Shown here in pieces: positions 16,676 to 25,111 of a stretch of 40,240 bases of DNA. Location of the stretch: NCBI RefSeq assembly GCF_002849655.1, contig NZ_PDNW01000026.1:1-40240 (forward strand). The letters run 5' to 3'. How positions within the stretch are numbered: the stretch's first letter is position 1; each line of letters starts with the position of its first letter. The notes under the pieces were generated by a model, which was not told the origin of the DNA, made no database searches, and saw nothing but the letters and a program-made list of their open reading frames with translations. The position numbers and the translations under genes were made by a program. This stretch comes from Pollutimonas subterranea (lineage in GTDB: Bacteria > Pseudomonadota > Gammaproteobacteria > Burkholderiales > Burkholderiaceae_B).

Positions 16676-17644
16676 GACTGAAGGTCCCGGCCCGGTGCTG
16701 CGGCCCGGCGACGGCTCCGGGTCATCACGAAACGACTGCATGAACAATTGCGCCGCGCGCGACAGTACGGCGCCGCGGCGCGTCACCAGTTGATACGGCT
16801 CGCTGCGCGATTTCAACGCCAGCGGCAGGATGCGCATGACGCCCATCGAGGCAAAGAACTCGGCCACGTCCAGGGCCAGCAGTGCCACAATATCCGGCTG
16901 GCGACGCAGCAGGGCCAGCGTGGCAAAGGCCGAGGTGGTTTCAAAAAGCCGGTGTGGAAAGCGCAAGCCGGCTTCATGGAATTCACGTTCCAGCAGGCGG
17001 CGCATTGGCATGTTGGCCGAATACACGACCCAGCGCGATGCATCCAGGTCGGCCAGCTCCAGATGGCTGCGGCCCGCCATGGGATGGTCGATGCTGCTGA
17101 CCACCGCCAGGGTTTCGTGGTGTATGTCGATGCTGTCGTACAGTTGCGGCTGCGCGCTGACGGAACGCCGGCAGATGGCCACGTCCAACCGGCCGCGATC
17201 CAGCAGATGCAGCAGCCGTGCGCTGGTGTCTTCGACGATTTCCACGGCCACGTCGGGATATTGCGCCAGCAGCCGTGTAATTTCTTCCGTCAGCAAAGGC
17301 ACTGCGCCCATGATCACGCCCACATTCAACCGTCCGCCTTGTCCTTGCAGGATATCTTCCATTTCGCCGCGCAGGTGGGCCAGGTCGGTCTGCATGAGCC
17401 GGGCGTAGCGTATGGCGCAATGGCCCATTTCAGTGGCGACCAGTCCGCGCGAGCTGCGGGCAAACAGCGGCACGCCAAAAATGGCTTCGATTTCCTGCAA
17501 GGCCTTGCTGGCTCCGGGTTGCGTCAGGGAAACTTTCTCGGCGGCTTTCAGCAAAGAGCCGTGATCGGCCAGGGCGCTGAGCAAATGCAACTGCTTGAGC
17601 CTGAGCCTTGCGGTCATTTGTTCCAGTGAGGGCAGTGTTGGCAT
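16670..17644 (-). CDS. LysR-family regulator divergent from the alcohol/aldehyde dehydrogenases
   Basis: A 324-residue LysR-type regulator. The helix-turn-helix is near residues 15-70 (LKQLHLLSALADHGSLLKAAEKVSLTQ as separate pieces, followed by PGASKALQEIEAIFGVPLF), which resembles the GbpR/PcaQ-like subgroup. The effector domain follows, with a Pro/Gly-rich tail of about 15 residues. It is divergent from the iron-type alcohol dehydrogenase gene with 117 bases between starts, and convergent with the SDR gene. It probably regulates the dehydrogenase pair; effector unknown. Confidence 0.92.
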   Translation of the reverse strand: MPTLPSLEQMTARLRLKQLHLLSALADHGSLLKAAEKVSLTQPGASKALQEIEAIFGVPLFARSSRGLVATEMGHCAIRYARLMQTDLAHLRGEMEDILQGQGGRLNVGVIMGAVPLLTEEITRLLAQYPDVAVEIVEDTSARLLHLLDRGRLDVAICRRSVSAQPQLYDSIDIHHETLAVVSSIDHPMAGRSHLELADLDASRWVVYSANMPMRRLLEREFHEAGLRFPHRLFETTSAFATLALLRRQPDIVALLALDVAEFFASMGVMRILPLALKSRSEPYQLVTRRGAVLSRAAQLFMQSFRDDPEPSPGRSTGPGPSVL

Positions 17645-17728
17645 GAATAAAACTTATACCTGTATGTGCGCCGCTTAGTTTTCAAAGTGGCGCGATTATC
17701 GTAAATTGCTGGAAGAACACATCCGGCA

Positions 17729-17751
17729 CTTTTCCAAACTATAACGAAAAG
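17729..17751. promoter_or_regulatory. Inverted repeat CTTTTC-N11-GAAAAG before the alcohol dehydrogenase gene
   Basis: A perfect six-base inverted repeat separated by 11 bases, centred about 22 bases upstream of the alcohol dehydrogenase ATG. The spacing suits two adjacent major-groove contacts by a dimeric regulator such as the divergently encoded LysR protein. Its closeness to the start codon would fit a repressor or an RNA polymerase-proximal activation site. The assignment is positional only. Confidence 0.35.
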
Positions 17752-17761
17752 CGATACAACC

Positions 17762-18907
17762 ATGGCACTCATCAACTACATCACCCAGGTCCAGTTCGGC
17801 TACGACGCCCTGGCCACCGTGCAGCAGGAATGTGATCGTATCGGCATAACGCGTCCCCTGATCGTCACCGACGCCGGGGTGAGGAAGGCGGGGCTGGTCG
17901 ATCGGGTGTTGGCGCAGCTGGACCATGCCGATCCCGCCGCGGTGTTCGACGGCACGCCGTCCAATCCGAACGAGGCTGCGGTGCAGGCCGCCGTGCAGGT
18001 ATATCGGCAGGGCGGCTTTGACGGCATTATTGCCGTCGGGGGCGGTTCGTCCATCGACTTGGCGAAGGGCGTGGCTGTGTGCGCGACGCATCCGGGCGAG
18101 CTCAAGACCTTTGCCGTGATCGAAGGCGGTGCGGCGCGCATCACGGCGGCGACCGCTCCTGTCATTGCCATTCCCACCACGGCCGGCACGGGCAGCGAAG
18201 TCGGGCGCGGCGCCATCCTTATCTTGAACGACGGACGCAAGGTGGGCGTGCTTTCGCCGTATCTGGTGCCCCGTTCCGCCATTTGCGATCCGTCCATGAC
18301 GCTGGCACTACCTGCCATGCTGACGGCCGCCACCGGCATGGATGCCATTGCGCATTGCATGGAAACCTTTATGTCATCGGCCTTCAATCCACCGGCCGAC
18401 GGCATTGCCCTGGACGGCTTGCGCCGCGCATGGCGCCATATTGAAACCGCTACCACCCATCCCCAAGACCGCGAGGCGCGCCTGAACATGATGAGCGCTT
18501 CCATGCAGGGCGCCATGGCCTTCCAGAAAGGCCTGGGCTGTGTGCACAGCCTCAGCCATTCGCTGGGCGGTATCGATCCGCGCCTGCACCACGGCACGTT
18601 GAATGCTGTCTTTCTTCCCGCGGTCATCGAATTCAATGCGGCATCGCCCTCGATGCTGCAGGAACAAAAGCTGGAACGCATGGCGCAGGCCATGCAGCTG
18701 CCCGATGCCAGCGCACAGGCCATAGGCGCGGCGATAGTCGAAATGAGCAAGCGGCTGGGCCTGCCAGCGGGCCTGGCTGAAATGGGTGTGTCGCGCGACC
18801 AGTTTGCACGCATCGTCCAGGGTGCGTTGGCCGATCACAGCCACAAGACAAATCCCCGTGAGGCATCGCAAGACGATTACGTCCAGATGCTGGAACGGTC
18901 CATGTAA
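17762..18907 (+). CDS. Iron-containing (group III) alcohol dehydrogenase
   Basis: A 381-residue NAD(P)-dependent dehydrogenase of the iron-type family. Dinucleotide-binding GGGSSID lies near residue 97 and IPTTAGTGSE near 139. The four metal ligands are all present at the spacing of E. coli FucO: Asp194 and His198 in GMDAIAHCME, His262 in VHSLSHSLGG, and His276 in RLHHGTLN. It is followed after 21 bases by an aldehyde dehydrogenase, so the pair could carry an alcohol through the aldehyde to an acid. Related proteins include 4-hydroxybutyrate dehydrogenases and maleylacetate reductases; the actual substrate is not clear. Confidence 0.92.
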   Translation: MALINYITQVQFGYDALATVQQECDRIGITRPLIVTDAGVRKAGLVDRVLAQLDHADPAAVFDGTPSNPNEAAVQAAVQVYRQGGFDGIIAVGGGSSIDLAKGVAVCATHPGELKTFAVIEGGAARITAATAPVIAIPTTAGTGSEVGRGAILILNDGRKVGVLSPYLVPRSAICDPSMTLALPAMLTAATGMDAIAHCMETFMSSAFNPPADGIALDGLRRAWRHIETATTHPQDREARLNMMSASMQGAMAFQKGLGCVHSLSHSLGGIDPRLHHGTLNAVFLPAVIEFNAASPSMLQEQKLERMAQAMQLPDASAQAIGAAIVEMSKRLGLPAGLAEMGVSRDQFARIVQGALADHSHKTNPREASQDDYVQMLERSM

Positions 18908-18928
18908 ACTCGTTAGGGAAATCTAGAA

Positions 18929-20527
18929 ATGAATGACTTCGTCAGCGCCCAGATCCTGGGACACAACTACATAGGCGGACGCCGCAGCGCGCGTGGGAAA
19001 GCCACACAGCAAAGCATCGGCGCCGACACCGGGCAGCCCTACCACGTCAGTTTCTCGCAAGCCACGCCGGAAGAAATCGACGAGGCCGTGCAGGCTGCCA
19101 GCGACGCCTATCGCGAATACCGCAACCTCTCCATCGACCGGCGCGCCGAATTCCTCGAGCAGATCGCCGAAGAACTTGACGCGCTGGGCGACGACTTCAT
19201 CGCCGAAGTCTCGAACGAAACCGCACTGCCCGCGGGCCGCCTGCAAGGCGAACGATCACGCACCAGCAACCAGATGCGCCTTTTTGCGCGCGTGCTGCGC
19301 CGCGGCGACTTCCATGGTGCGCGCATCGATACCGCCTTGCCGGAACGCAAGCCGATGCCGCGTGTCGACCTGCGCGTGTGCCGCATCGGCATGGGGCCGG
19401 TCGCGGTGTTCGGCGCCAGCAATTTCCCTCTGGCATTCTCGGTGGCCGGCGGCGATACGGCCGCAGCGCTGGCCGCGGGCTGCCCGGTCGTCGTCAAGGC
19501 CCATACCGGCCACATGGTGACGTCGGAGCGCGTGGCGGACGCCATCGAACGGGCACGCGAACGTTGCGGCATCCCGGCGGGCGTGTTCAACATGATCTAC
19601 GGCACGGGCGTGGGTGCCCGTCTGGTGCAGGCGCCCGGCATCAAGGCCGTGGGCTTTACCGGTTCGCTGAAAGGCGGTCGCGCCCTGTGCGACCTGGCTG
19701 CGAATCGCCCCGACCCGATTCCCGTTTTCGCCGAGATGTCCAGCATCAACCCCATCGTCTTGCTGCCGGGCGCCTTGCAGGAACGCGGTGCCGCGATCGC
19801 CCGCGACCTGGCCGCATCGGTTGCGGGGAGTTGTGGCCAGTTGTGCACCAGCCCCGGACTGGTGCTGGGCGTGCAATCACCCGAACTGACCGCCTTCACC
19901 AAAGAGCTGGAGCAGGCCTTCACCGCAACGCCCGCCCAAACCATGCTCAACCGTGGCGCGCTGGACAGCTACGAAGCCGGCATCAAGCGCCTGAAAGCGC
20001 TGAAGGGCATCGAGGTGCTGGCCAAAGGCACGGCCAACGACGGCAAGGCAAGCGCCTATGTGTTCAAGGCCAAGCCCAGCCTGCTTCTCGACCATGACGA
20101 CGCACCACTGGAAGAAGAAGTGTTCGGGCCATCCACCGTGCTGGTTACGTTCGAAAGCCAGGAGCAATTGACCTCCTTCCTCAGCGCCATGCATGGCCAG
20201 CTGACCGCCACCCTGATCGCCACCGAGGCCGAGGTGGTCAACCATTCAGCCGTGGTGTCCATCCTGGAAGAGAAGGCAGGCCGTCTTTTGCTTAATGGCT
20301 TTCCGACTGGCGTTGAAGTGTGCGACGCCATGGTGCACGGCGGCCCGTATCCGGCAACGTCCGATGCGCGTGGCACGTCAGTAGGCAGCCTGGCCATCGA
20401 CCGCTACCTGCGTCCGGTGTGCTATCAGAACTATCCCGATGCACTGCTGCCGCCTGTGCTGCAGAATGCGAATCCGCTGAAGGTGCTGCGACTGGTCAAC
20501 GGCGAATTCACCAAAGACGCTATCTAG
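18929..20527 (+). CDS. Aldehyde dehydrogenase of the alpha-ketoglutarate-semialdehyde type
   Basis: A 532-residue NADP-type aldehyde dehydrogenase. The longer length, the N-terminal GHNYIGGRRSARG, the ETALPAGRLQGERSRTSNQM segment and GQLCTSPG around the catalytic Cys306 are the pattern of the alpha-ketoglutarate semialdehyde dehydrogenase branch; Glu269 lies in FAEMSSINP. Members oxidise 2,5-dioxopentanoate in sugar-acid or hydroxyproline breakdown. No sugar dehydratases are adjacent, so the physiological aldehyde may instead be the product of the upstream alcohol dehydrogenase. The 3' end overlaps the opposing YdcF-type gene by eight bases. Confidence 0.92.
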   Translation: MNDFVSAQILGHNYIGGRRSARGKATQQSIGADTGQPYHVSFSQATPEEIDEAVQAASDAYREYRNLSIDRRAEFLEQIAEELDALGDDFIAEVSNETALPAGRLQGERSRTSNQMRLFARVLRRGDFHGARIDTALPERKPMPRVDLRVCRIGMGPVAVFGASNFPLAFSVAGGDTAAALAAGCPVVVKAHTGHMVTSERVADAIERARERCGIPAGVFNMIYGTGVGARLVQAPGIKAVGFTGSLKGGRALCDLAANRPDPIPVFAEMSSINPIVLLPGALQERGAAIARDLAASVAGSCGQLCTSPGLVLGVQSPELTAFTKELEQAFTATPAQTMLNRGALDSYEAGIKRLKALKGIEVLAKGTANDGKASAYVFKAKPSLLLDHDDAPLEEEVFGPSTVLVTFESQEQLTSFLSAMHGQLTATLIATEAEVVNHSAVVSILEEKAGRLLLNGFPTGVEVCDAMVHGGPYPATSDARGTSVGSLAIDRYLRPVCYQNYPDALLPPVLQNANPLKVLRLVNGEFTKDAI

Positions 20528-21269
20528 GCAGCCGATACCAGACCATCCCCACCCACTCGTGGAGCGCCTTGTTGGACAGGCTTAGGTAATCGGCCTGGGG
20601 GATGAAATTCATGATGCCCTGCACCGGCTCAATGTGAAACACGGTGGGCGCGGCAATCACGGTGAAGCCCGCGCGCTCGAAGGCCTTCTTGGCGCGCGGC
20701 ATATGCCAGGCATGCGTCAGCAGCGCAATCGTATTCACGCCCTCAGGCTCCAGAACCCGCCGGGCAAACTCGGCATTTTCCGCCGTGTTGGTCGATTCTG
20801 TTTCCTGCCAACGCACCGGGGCGTCGAACACGGTTTCCAGCTCGCGTTTCATGACCCAGCCCTCGGCCTCTCCGCCGGAAGGGTTGCCGCCCGTCACCAT
20901 GATCGGCAGATTATGCTGATGGTGCAGAAAGGCCGCATAACGCACCCGTTCCAGCGTCGCGCTATTGGACACGTCGGAGGCATACTCCGGCTGGCTATGC
21001 CGCACGCCTCCGCTTAATAGTACGATGGCCTGCGCTTTGCTGAGTTCCCGCGGATCCACCGCGCCGGCGGATTCCAGGCTGCGTATCATCTTATAAGCCG
21101 TCACCGGCATGCTTAGAACGGCCAAGCTGCCTATGCCGATGACAAGCAGCGTCCAGCCCGCCCGGCGCCAGCGTGCCGTCAATAGAATGCAGCCGATGAT
21201 CATGAGCAGCAGCAGGCTGCCCGGCAACAGCACGATTTGCGAAACTGTGGAATTGAACGTGGGATACAT
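20520..21269 (-). CDS. YdcF/ElyC-type (DUF218) membrane protein
   Basis: A 249-residue protein with two N-terminal membrane segments (about residues 11-31 and 37-55) followed by a soluble DUF218 domain. The domain shows AIVLLSGGVRHSQPEY, then NLPIMVTGGNPSGGEAE and EESTNTAEN-like ETESTNTAENAEF, and LLTHAWHMPRAKKAFE, all typical of the SanA/ElyC/YdcF group. ElyC in E. coli affects envelope polysaccharide and peptidoglycan precursor (undecaprenyl phosphate) metabolism. Its ATG lies within the CATG that also contains the first galE ATG on the other strand. No good Shine-Dalgarno is seen. Confidence 0.9.
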   Translation of the reverse strand: MYPTFNSTVSQIVLLPGSLLLLMIIGCILLTARWRRAGWTLLVIGIGSLAVLSMPVTAYKMIRSLESAGAVDPRELSKAQAIVLLSGGVRHSQPEYASDVSNSATLERVRYAAFLHHQHNLPIMVTGGNPSGGEAEGWVMKRELETVFDAPVRWQETESTNTAENAEFARRVLEPEGVNTIALLTHAWHMPRAKKAFERAGFTVIAAPTVFHIEPVQGIMNFIPQADYLSLSNKALHEWVGMVWYRLPR

Positions 21270-22281
21270 GATGACTCAAACTATACTCGTTACGGGTGGC
21301 ACCGGATTCATAGGCAGCCACGCCACAGTGGCCTTGCAGCAGGCCGGATACCGCGTCATTATCATTGATAATCTTGGCAATAGTTCGCTGGCCGTCCTGG
21401 ATGCCATTGCCCACATTACCGGCATCCGCCCGGAATTCGCGCAAGGCGATATTCGCGACCCCGAGACCCTGCAGCTGCTGTTCCGCGCCCACAAGATCAC
21501 CGCCGTGCTGCACTTCGCAGGCCTGAAGGCAGTAGGGGAGTCGACGCAGATGCCGCTGGCTTATTACGACAACAACGTACACGGTACCGTTCAGCTGCTA
21601 ACGGCCATGCAGCAGGCGGGCGTGCGCAGCATCGTGTTCTCGTCGTCGGCCACCGTCTACGGCGACCCGCAGAAACTGCCGCTTACCGAAGATCATCCAC
21701 GCTCTGCCACCAATCCTTACGGGCACACAAAACTCGTGGTGGAAGATATGCTGGAGAACCTGTACCGCAGCGAACCCGACTGGCGCATTGCCCGCCTGCG
21801 CTATTTCAATCCGGTCGGCGCGCATCCCAGCGGCCTGATCGGCGAGGCGCCACAAGGCATACCCAATAACCTCATGCCCTACGTGGCGCAGGTAGCTACC
21901 GGCCAACGGCCCAAAGTGCAGGTGTTCGGCAACGACTACAACACGCCCGACGGCACCGGCGTGCGCGACTACATTCACGTCATGGATTTGGCGCAAGGCC
22001 ATGTGCAGGCCTTGCGCTATTGCCTGGAAAAAGAGCCGGAATTGTTGACGGTGAATTTGGGCACGGGCACCGGGTACTCGGTGCTGGACATGATACGGGC
22101 CTTCGAGCAAGCCAGCGGCAAGACCATACCCTACGACCTGGTGGCACGTCGCCCGGGCGACATTGCCGCCTGCTGGGCCGATACCGAAATGGCGTACCAG
22201 AAGTTGGGGTGGCGGGCCGAGAAAGGCATACAGGAAATGTGCGATGACGCCTGGCGGTGGGAGATGACGCGCACATCTTAA
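21268..22281 (+). CDS. galE: UDP-glucose 4-epimerase
   Basis: A protein of 336 or 337 residues that interconverts UDP-glucose and UDP-galactose for surface polysaccharide synthesis. It shows LVTGGTGFIGSH at the N-terminus, the catalytic Ser in VFSSSATVYG, and NPYGHTK (Tyr and Lys of YxxxK), plus the GTGVRDYIHVMDLAQGHV motif diagnostic of GalE. Two adjacent ATG codons (21268 and 21271) are possible starts. The frame is open much further upstream on the opposite strand of the YdcF gene, but homology begins only here. The gene belongs with the glycan genes at 25-31 kb functionally, although an accessory patch lies between. Confidence 0.95.
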   Translation: MMTQTILVTGGTGFIGSHATVALQQAGYRVIIIDNLGNSSLAVLDAIAHITGIRPEFAQGDIRDPETLQLLFRAHKITAVLHFAGLKAVGESTQMPLAYYDNNVHGTVQLLTAMQQAGVRSIVFSSSATVYGDPQKLPLTEDHPRSATNPYGHTKLVVEDMLENLYRSEPDWRIARLRYFNPVGAHPSGLIGEAPQGIPNNLMPYVAQVATGQRPKVQVFGNDYNTPDGTGVRDYIHVMDLAQGHVQALRYCLEKEPELLTVNLGTGTGYSVLDMIRAFEQASGKTIPYDLVARRPGDIAACWADTEMAYQKLGWRAEKGIQEMCDDAWRWEMTRTS

Positions 22282-22282
22282 A

Positions 22283-22384
22283 ATGAAGCTTTTCGACGCG
22301 TTTGAAACTATGATTTGTCAAATTGTGTATATCAAAGCGGTGCTTACTCATCGGGACTACGACAAAGGAGCTTGGAAATCATGA
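22283..22384 (+). pseudogene. Remnant of a HigB-type toxin gene (C-terminal end only)
   Basis: A 33-codon reading frame begins with ATG at 22283, right after the galE stop, and ends with a TGA that overlaps the higA start (ATGA). Its last 20 or so residues, including IVYIKAVLTHRDYDKGAW, match the C-terminal strand and tail of RelE/HigB-like toxins, whereas the first dozen residues do not. The fold and nuclease residues of HigB lie in the missing part, so the toxin must be inactive. A deletion appears to have joined the end of the toxin gene to the end of galE. Confidence 0.75.
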
Positions 22385-22794
22385 ACGCACACATCGACGT
22401 AAAGCGCCTGCTTCCGATATGGGAACAGTTTCGTAGTACCACGGACATCGCACCCATTCGCGACGACGCTCATTATGCACGGATGACCGCGCTACTCGAA
22501 GCGCTTCTTGATGAGGCTGCTGGTGATGAAAGCCATCCTGCGATGGAGCTGGTTGATATCGTTGGCGACCTTATTGAAGACTTTGAGGCTGACCACTACC
22601 CCTTGCCTGAGGCTACGGGTGTGCAGGCTCTGCAGTTTCTACTAGAGCAGCACGGCTTGAAGCAAAGTGACTTGCCGGAGATCGGGAGTCAGGGCGTTGT
22701 CTCTGAAATCCTGGCTGGCAAGCGTGACCTCAACATCCGCCAAGTACGGGCGCTCAGCGAACGTTTCGGAGTCGCGGTTGCGACTTTTGTATAA
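22381..22794 (+). CDS. higA: HigA-type antitoxin, orphaned
   Basis: A 137-residue antitoxin of the HigA/YgjM class. The N-terminal portion is a helical toxin-binding segment (MTALLEALLDEAAGDESHP); the C-terminal Xre-type helix-turn-helix is ALQFLLEQHGLKQSDLPEI followed by GSQGVVSEILAGKRDLN. The ATG at 22381 is preceded by AAGGAG (22365-22370). The frame is open back to 22315 but homology and the ribosome binding site support 22381. The gene is intact, whereas its partner toxin upstream is reduced to a remnant, so HigA can act only as a DNA-binding protein or neutralise other toxins. Confidence 0.9.
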   Translation: MNAHIDVKRLLPIWEQFRSTTDIAPIRDDAHYARMTALLEALLDEAAGDESHPAMELVDIVGDLIEDFEADHYPLPEATGVQALQFLLEQHGLKQSDLPEIGSQGVVSEILAGKRDLNIRQVRALSERFGVAVATFV

Positions 22795-22857
22795 AACCGG
22801 CGCCCACGCCGTCTTCCCCAGCAACTCCGGGCGGGCACACGAAATATAACGCTTGCT

Positions 22858-23631
22858 TTAGGCCGCAAATACGTCATCCAGTGTTTCGGCATCCAGGATG
22901 TTCAGCGACCAGGTTTCCAGCTGTTCGGGCGTTGCGGCCCAAATACGCTGCTTTTGGGCCTCTGGAAGAGGGCCGGACTTACGGCTAAGTTGACGTTGCA
23001 GCATCAGGGCTTCGCCTTCGCGCAGGCCTTTGTACCTACCTTGTTCTATGCCTTGTTCCAGACCTTTCTCTAGTCCACGCCTCTCACTCAGGCGTTCTAT
23101 GCTAGTGACAAATGCCATTTTGTGCTCCTGTTCTATCGTGATCATTGCCTGTTCGAAGGCGGGTTCCAGTTCGGCGGGAAGCGCCATCATCCAGTCGATT
23201 AGGCGAAATAGCTGCAAGACATTTTTACGGTCGTATTGATGGCGTACATCAGCCGCGCAATTTTGGTCTTGGACACCAGACGCTGTAAGCCATTCTTACG
23301 GGTTTGCTGGGCTTGCAATTGCGCCATTACCACCAGCGCAAAAGGGTTGCTCGCGGCCCGCTGTTCCAGTTCGCTCCAGCGCTGCAGCCACGACGCTGAG
23401 TGTACGACAGGAAAGCGAAAGTGCATGCACACGCACCAGCTTGTCGGCGTAGCGCCGTCGGGAACTCGCGCCGCGCGAGACGGCTTGCAATTCTTTGTTT
23501 AAAAACACGAGTGGCTCGTCCCAATTGATCTGTTCGTGCAGCCATGGGGCGAGCTGGACCAGGAAGCCGTCAAAGTAGTATTCCAGCGCTTCTTTCCAGG
23601 GGCTGTCTTAGTCGGTAGGCGGAGCGGCCAT
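22858..23631 (-). pseudogene. Disrupted Rpn-family (recombination-promoting nuclease/putative transposase) gene
   Basis: Pieces of one Rpn/YhgA-like protein can be read in order on the minus strand. From the ATG at 23631 the frame gives MAAPPTD and then a TAA (23610-23608), after which the same frame continues DSPWKEALEYYFDGF through ELQAVSRGASSRRRYADKLV. Near 23430 the match jumps to another frame (FRFPVVHSASWLQRW through MAQLQAQQTRK), with roughly 60-70 residues of the nuclease core apparently deleted. Near 23240 it jumps back (YDRKNVLQLFRLIDWMMALP) and runs to the normal C-terminus ending DDVFAA. The Glu/Gly/Lys-rich RRGLEKGLEQGIEQGRYKG stretch is typical of the family. One nonsense codon, one deletion and one frameshift make it non-functional. 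Confidence 0.85.
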
Positions 23632-23858
23632 GGGAATGACCCTGAATAACATTCGAATCAGTACTTTAATGCGTGCGGCTTCCGATTAATACTTGTAGTT
23701 TCAGCAGATATCTATGCGGAGAATCCAGAAATGTCAGGAAAAACCACAGCTACCTCCTATGTTCATGCCGCGATAAACGACGCTTTGTTCCCGAATTTAC
23801 ATTAATAAATTCCGGAATTTACGTTGAATCATTCCGAGATTTACGATATCGTTAGCAT
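23632..23858. other. AT-rich non-coding stretch before the AAA ATPase gene
   Basis: No convincing gene is found here; short open frames lack coding character. The last 70 bases hold three 22-bp direct repeats (separate entry). The stretch is clearly richer in A and T than the genes around it. Confidence 0.6.
23788..23853. repeat. Three tandem 22-bp repeats upstream of the AAA/DUF4143 gene
   Basis: Copies start at 23788, 23810 and 23832, exactly 22 bases apart. Each opens with TTCC, continues with two or three variable G/C/A bases, and then shares ATTTAC at the same offset (TTCCCGAATTTAC, TTCCGGAATTTAC, TTCCGAGATTTAC). The remaining nine bases of each unit diverge. The last unit ends six bases before the ATPase start codon. 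A two-helical-turn period would place repeated binding sites on one DNA face, so these look like operator or iteron-like sites. Confidence 0.7.
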
Positions 23859-25100
23859 ATGGACATGACATCTTTGTACCCACGAAGAATCGAGCTACGC
23901 ACAGCTGAAGCCTTGCAGGACACGCCAGTAGTCCTACTGGTCGGCCCTCGCCAAGCGGGTAAGACGACTCTGGTGCGTCAAATAGCAGAGCAGCGGGGCC
24001 TGCGCTACCTGACCATGGACGATGAGCTGACGCTGTTATCAGCGCGGGAAGACCCGGTTGGCATGATACGCAGCCTGGATCGGGCAGTGATCGATGAGAT
24101 CCAGCGTGCCCCTCAATTGCTGTTGGCCATCAAGAAAAGCGTGGATGAAGATCGACGTCCCGGGCGTTTTCTGTTGACCGGCTCGGCCAACCTGATGGCG
24201 CTGCCGACCGTCGCTGATTCGTTGGCTGGCCGGATGGAAACCTTGTCGCTGTTGCCCCTATCGCAAAGCGAAATCCGATTCAGCTCTGCGAACTGGATAG
24301 AAAGCGCATTCGCAGGACAGATTCTCAAGGCAGATCAACCTTCCGTGGGCAGCGATCTGATTGATCGAGTGTTGCGTGGCGGCTACCCTGAAGCAATTAC
24401 GAGAGCATCTGCCAAGCGGCGAGTGGCGTGGGCACGCCAGTACATCGACGCCATAATCCAGCGTGATGTCCGCGACGTGGCGGGCATCGAGAAACTGGAC
24501 CATCTGCCGCGCTTTCTGCGTGCACTGGCGCAGACGGCAGGCCAGATGTGCAATTACACCCAACTCGGCGGCCAGGTGGGACTGGATGGCAAGACAGCTT
24601 CTCGGTATGTCAGTGTCTTTGAGCAGATGTACTTGCTCAAGCGCATCGATGTCTGGGCGCGCAACCGGCTCAATCGCGTGGTAAAGACGCCGAAGCTGCA
24701 GTTCATCGATTCTGGCTTGCTTGCGACGCTGCTCGATTTGAGCGGTGATGAGGTTCAGCAGGATCGCACGCGGTTTGGCAATGTGCTGGAGACGTTCGTT
24801 TTTAGCGAGCTGCTCAAGCACACGACCACTGCAGACGGCGACTATCGCTTGATGTACTACCGGGATGCCGACAAGTTCGAGGTCGATGTCGTGATCGAGA
24901 ATGCCGCGGGAAACTTGGTATGCGTCGAGGTGAAAGCCGCAGCCACCGTCAGGGAGAGCGATCTGCGCGGCCTGAAAAAACTGGCCGGCATCGCGGGTGA
25001 TCAATTCAGGATGGGGGTGTTGCTGTACGACGGCACAGAGACGATGCCATTGGGAGATCGGATCTGGGCCGCTCCTCTGTCGTCGCTATGGGGTAATTGA
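23859..25100 (+). CDS. AAA+ ATPase with DUF4143 domain
   Basis: A 413-residue protein. The N-terminal AAA domain has Walker A GPRQAGKTT near residue 31, Walker B AVIDEIQRAP near 75, and sensor-like FLLTGSANLM near 105. The C-terminal DUF4143 region follows a winged-helix-like stretch (NYTQLGGQVGLDGKTASRYVS in two pieces) and ends in FEVDVVIENAAGNLVCVEVKAA, an Asp...Glu-x-Lys pattern like that of PD-(D/E)XK nucleases. Such ATPases are widespread in bacteria and archaea, scattered and often horizontally acquired; their function is poorly defined. The start ATG lies right after the 22-bp repeats with no clear ribosome binding site. Rpn relics lie on both sides. Confidence 0.9.
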   Translation: MDMTSLYPRRIELRTAEALQDTPVVLLVGPRQAGKTTLVRQIAEQRGLRYLTMDDELTLLSAREDPVGMIRSLDRAVIDEIQRAPQLLLAIKKSVDEDRRPGRFLLTGSANLMALPTVADSLAGRMETLSLLPLSQSEIRFSSANWIESAFAGQILKADQPSVGSDLIDRVLRGGYPEAITRASAKRRVAWARQYIDAIIQRDVRDVAGIEKLDHLPRFLRALAQTAGQMCNYTQLGGQVGLDGKTASRYVSVFEQMYLLKRIDVWARNRLNRVVKTPKLQFIDSGLLATLLDLSGDEVQQDRTRFGNVLETFVFSELLKHTTTADGDYRLMYYRDADKFEVDVVIENAAGNLVCVEVKAAATVRESDLRGLKKLAGIAGDQFRMGVLLYDGTETMPLGDRIWAAPLSSLWGN

Positions 25101-25111
25101 GTTACGTCTGC

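Noticed and set aside
23673-23855. 60-codon open frame before the AAA ATPase
   Set aside because: Its second half runs through the 22-bp repeats and it has no recognisable features or ribosome binding site.
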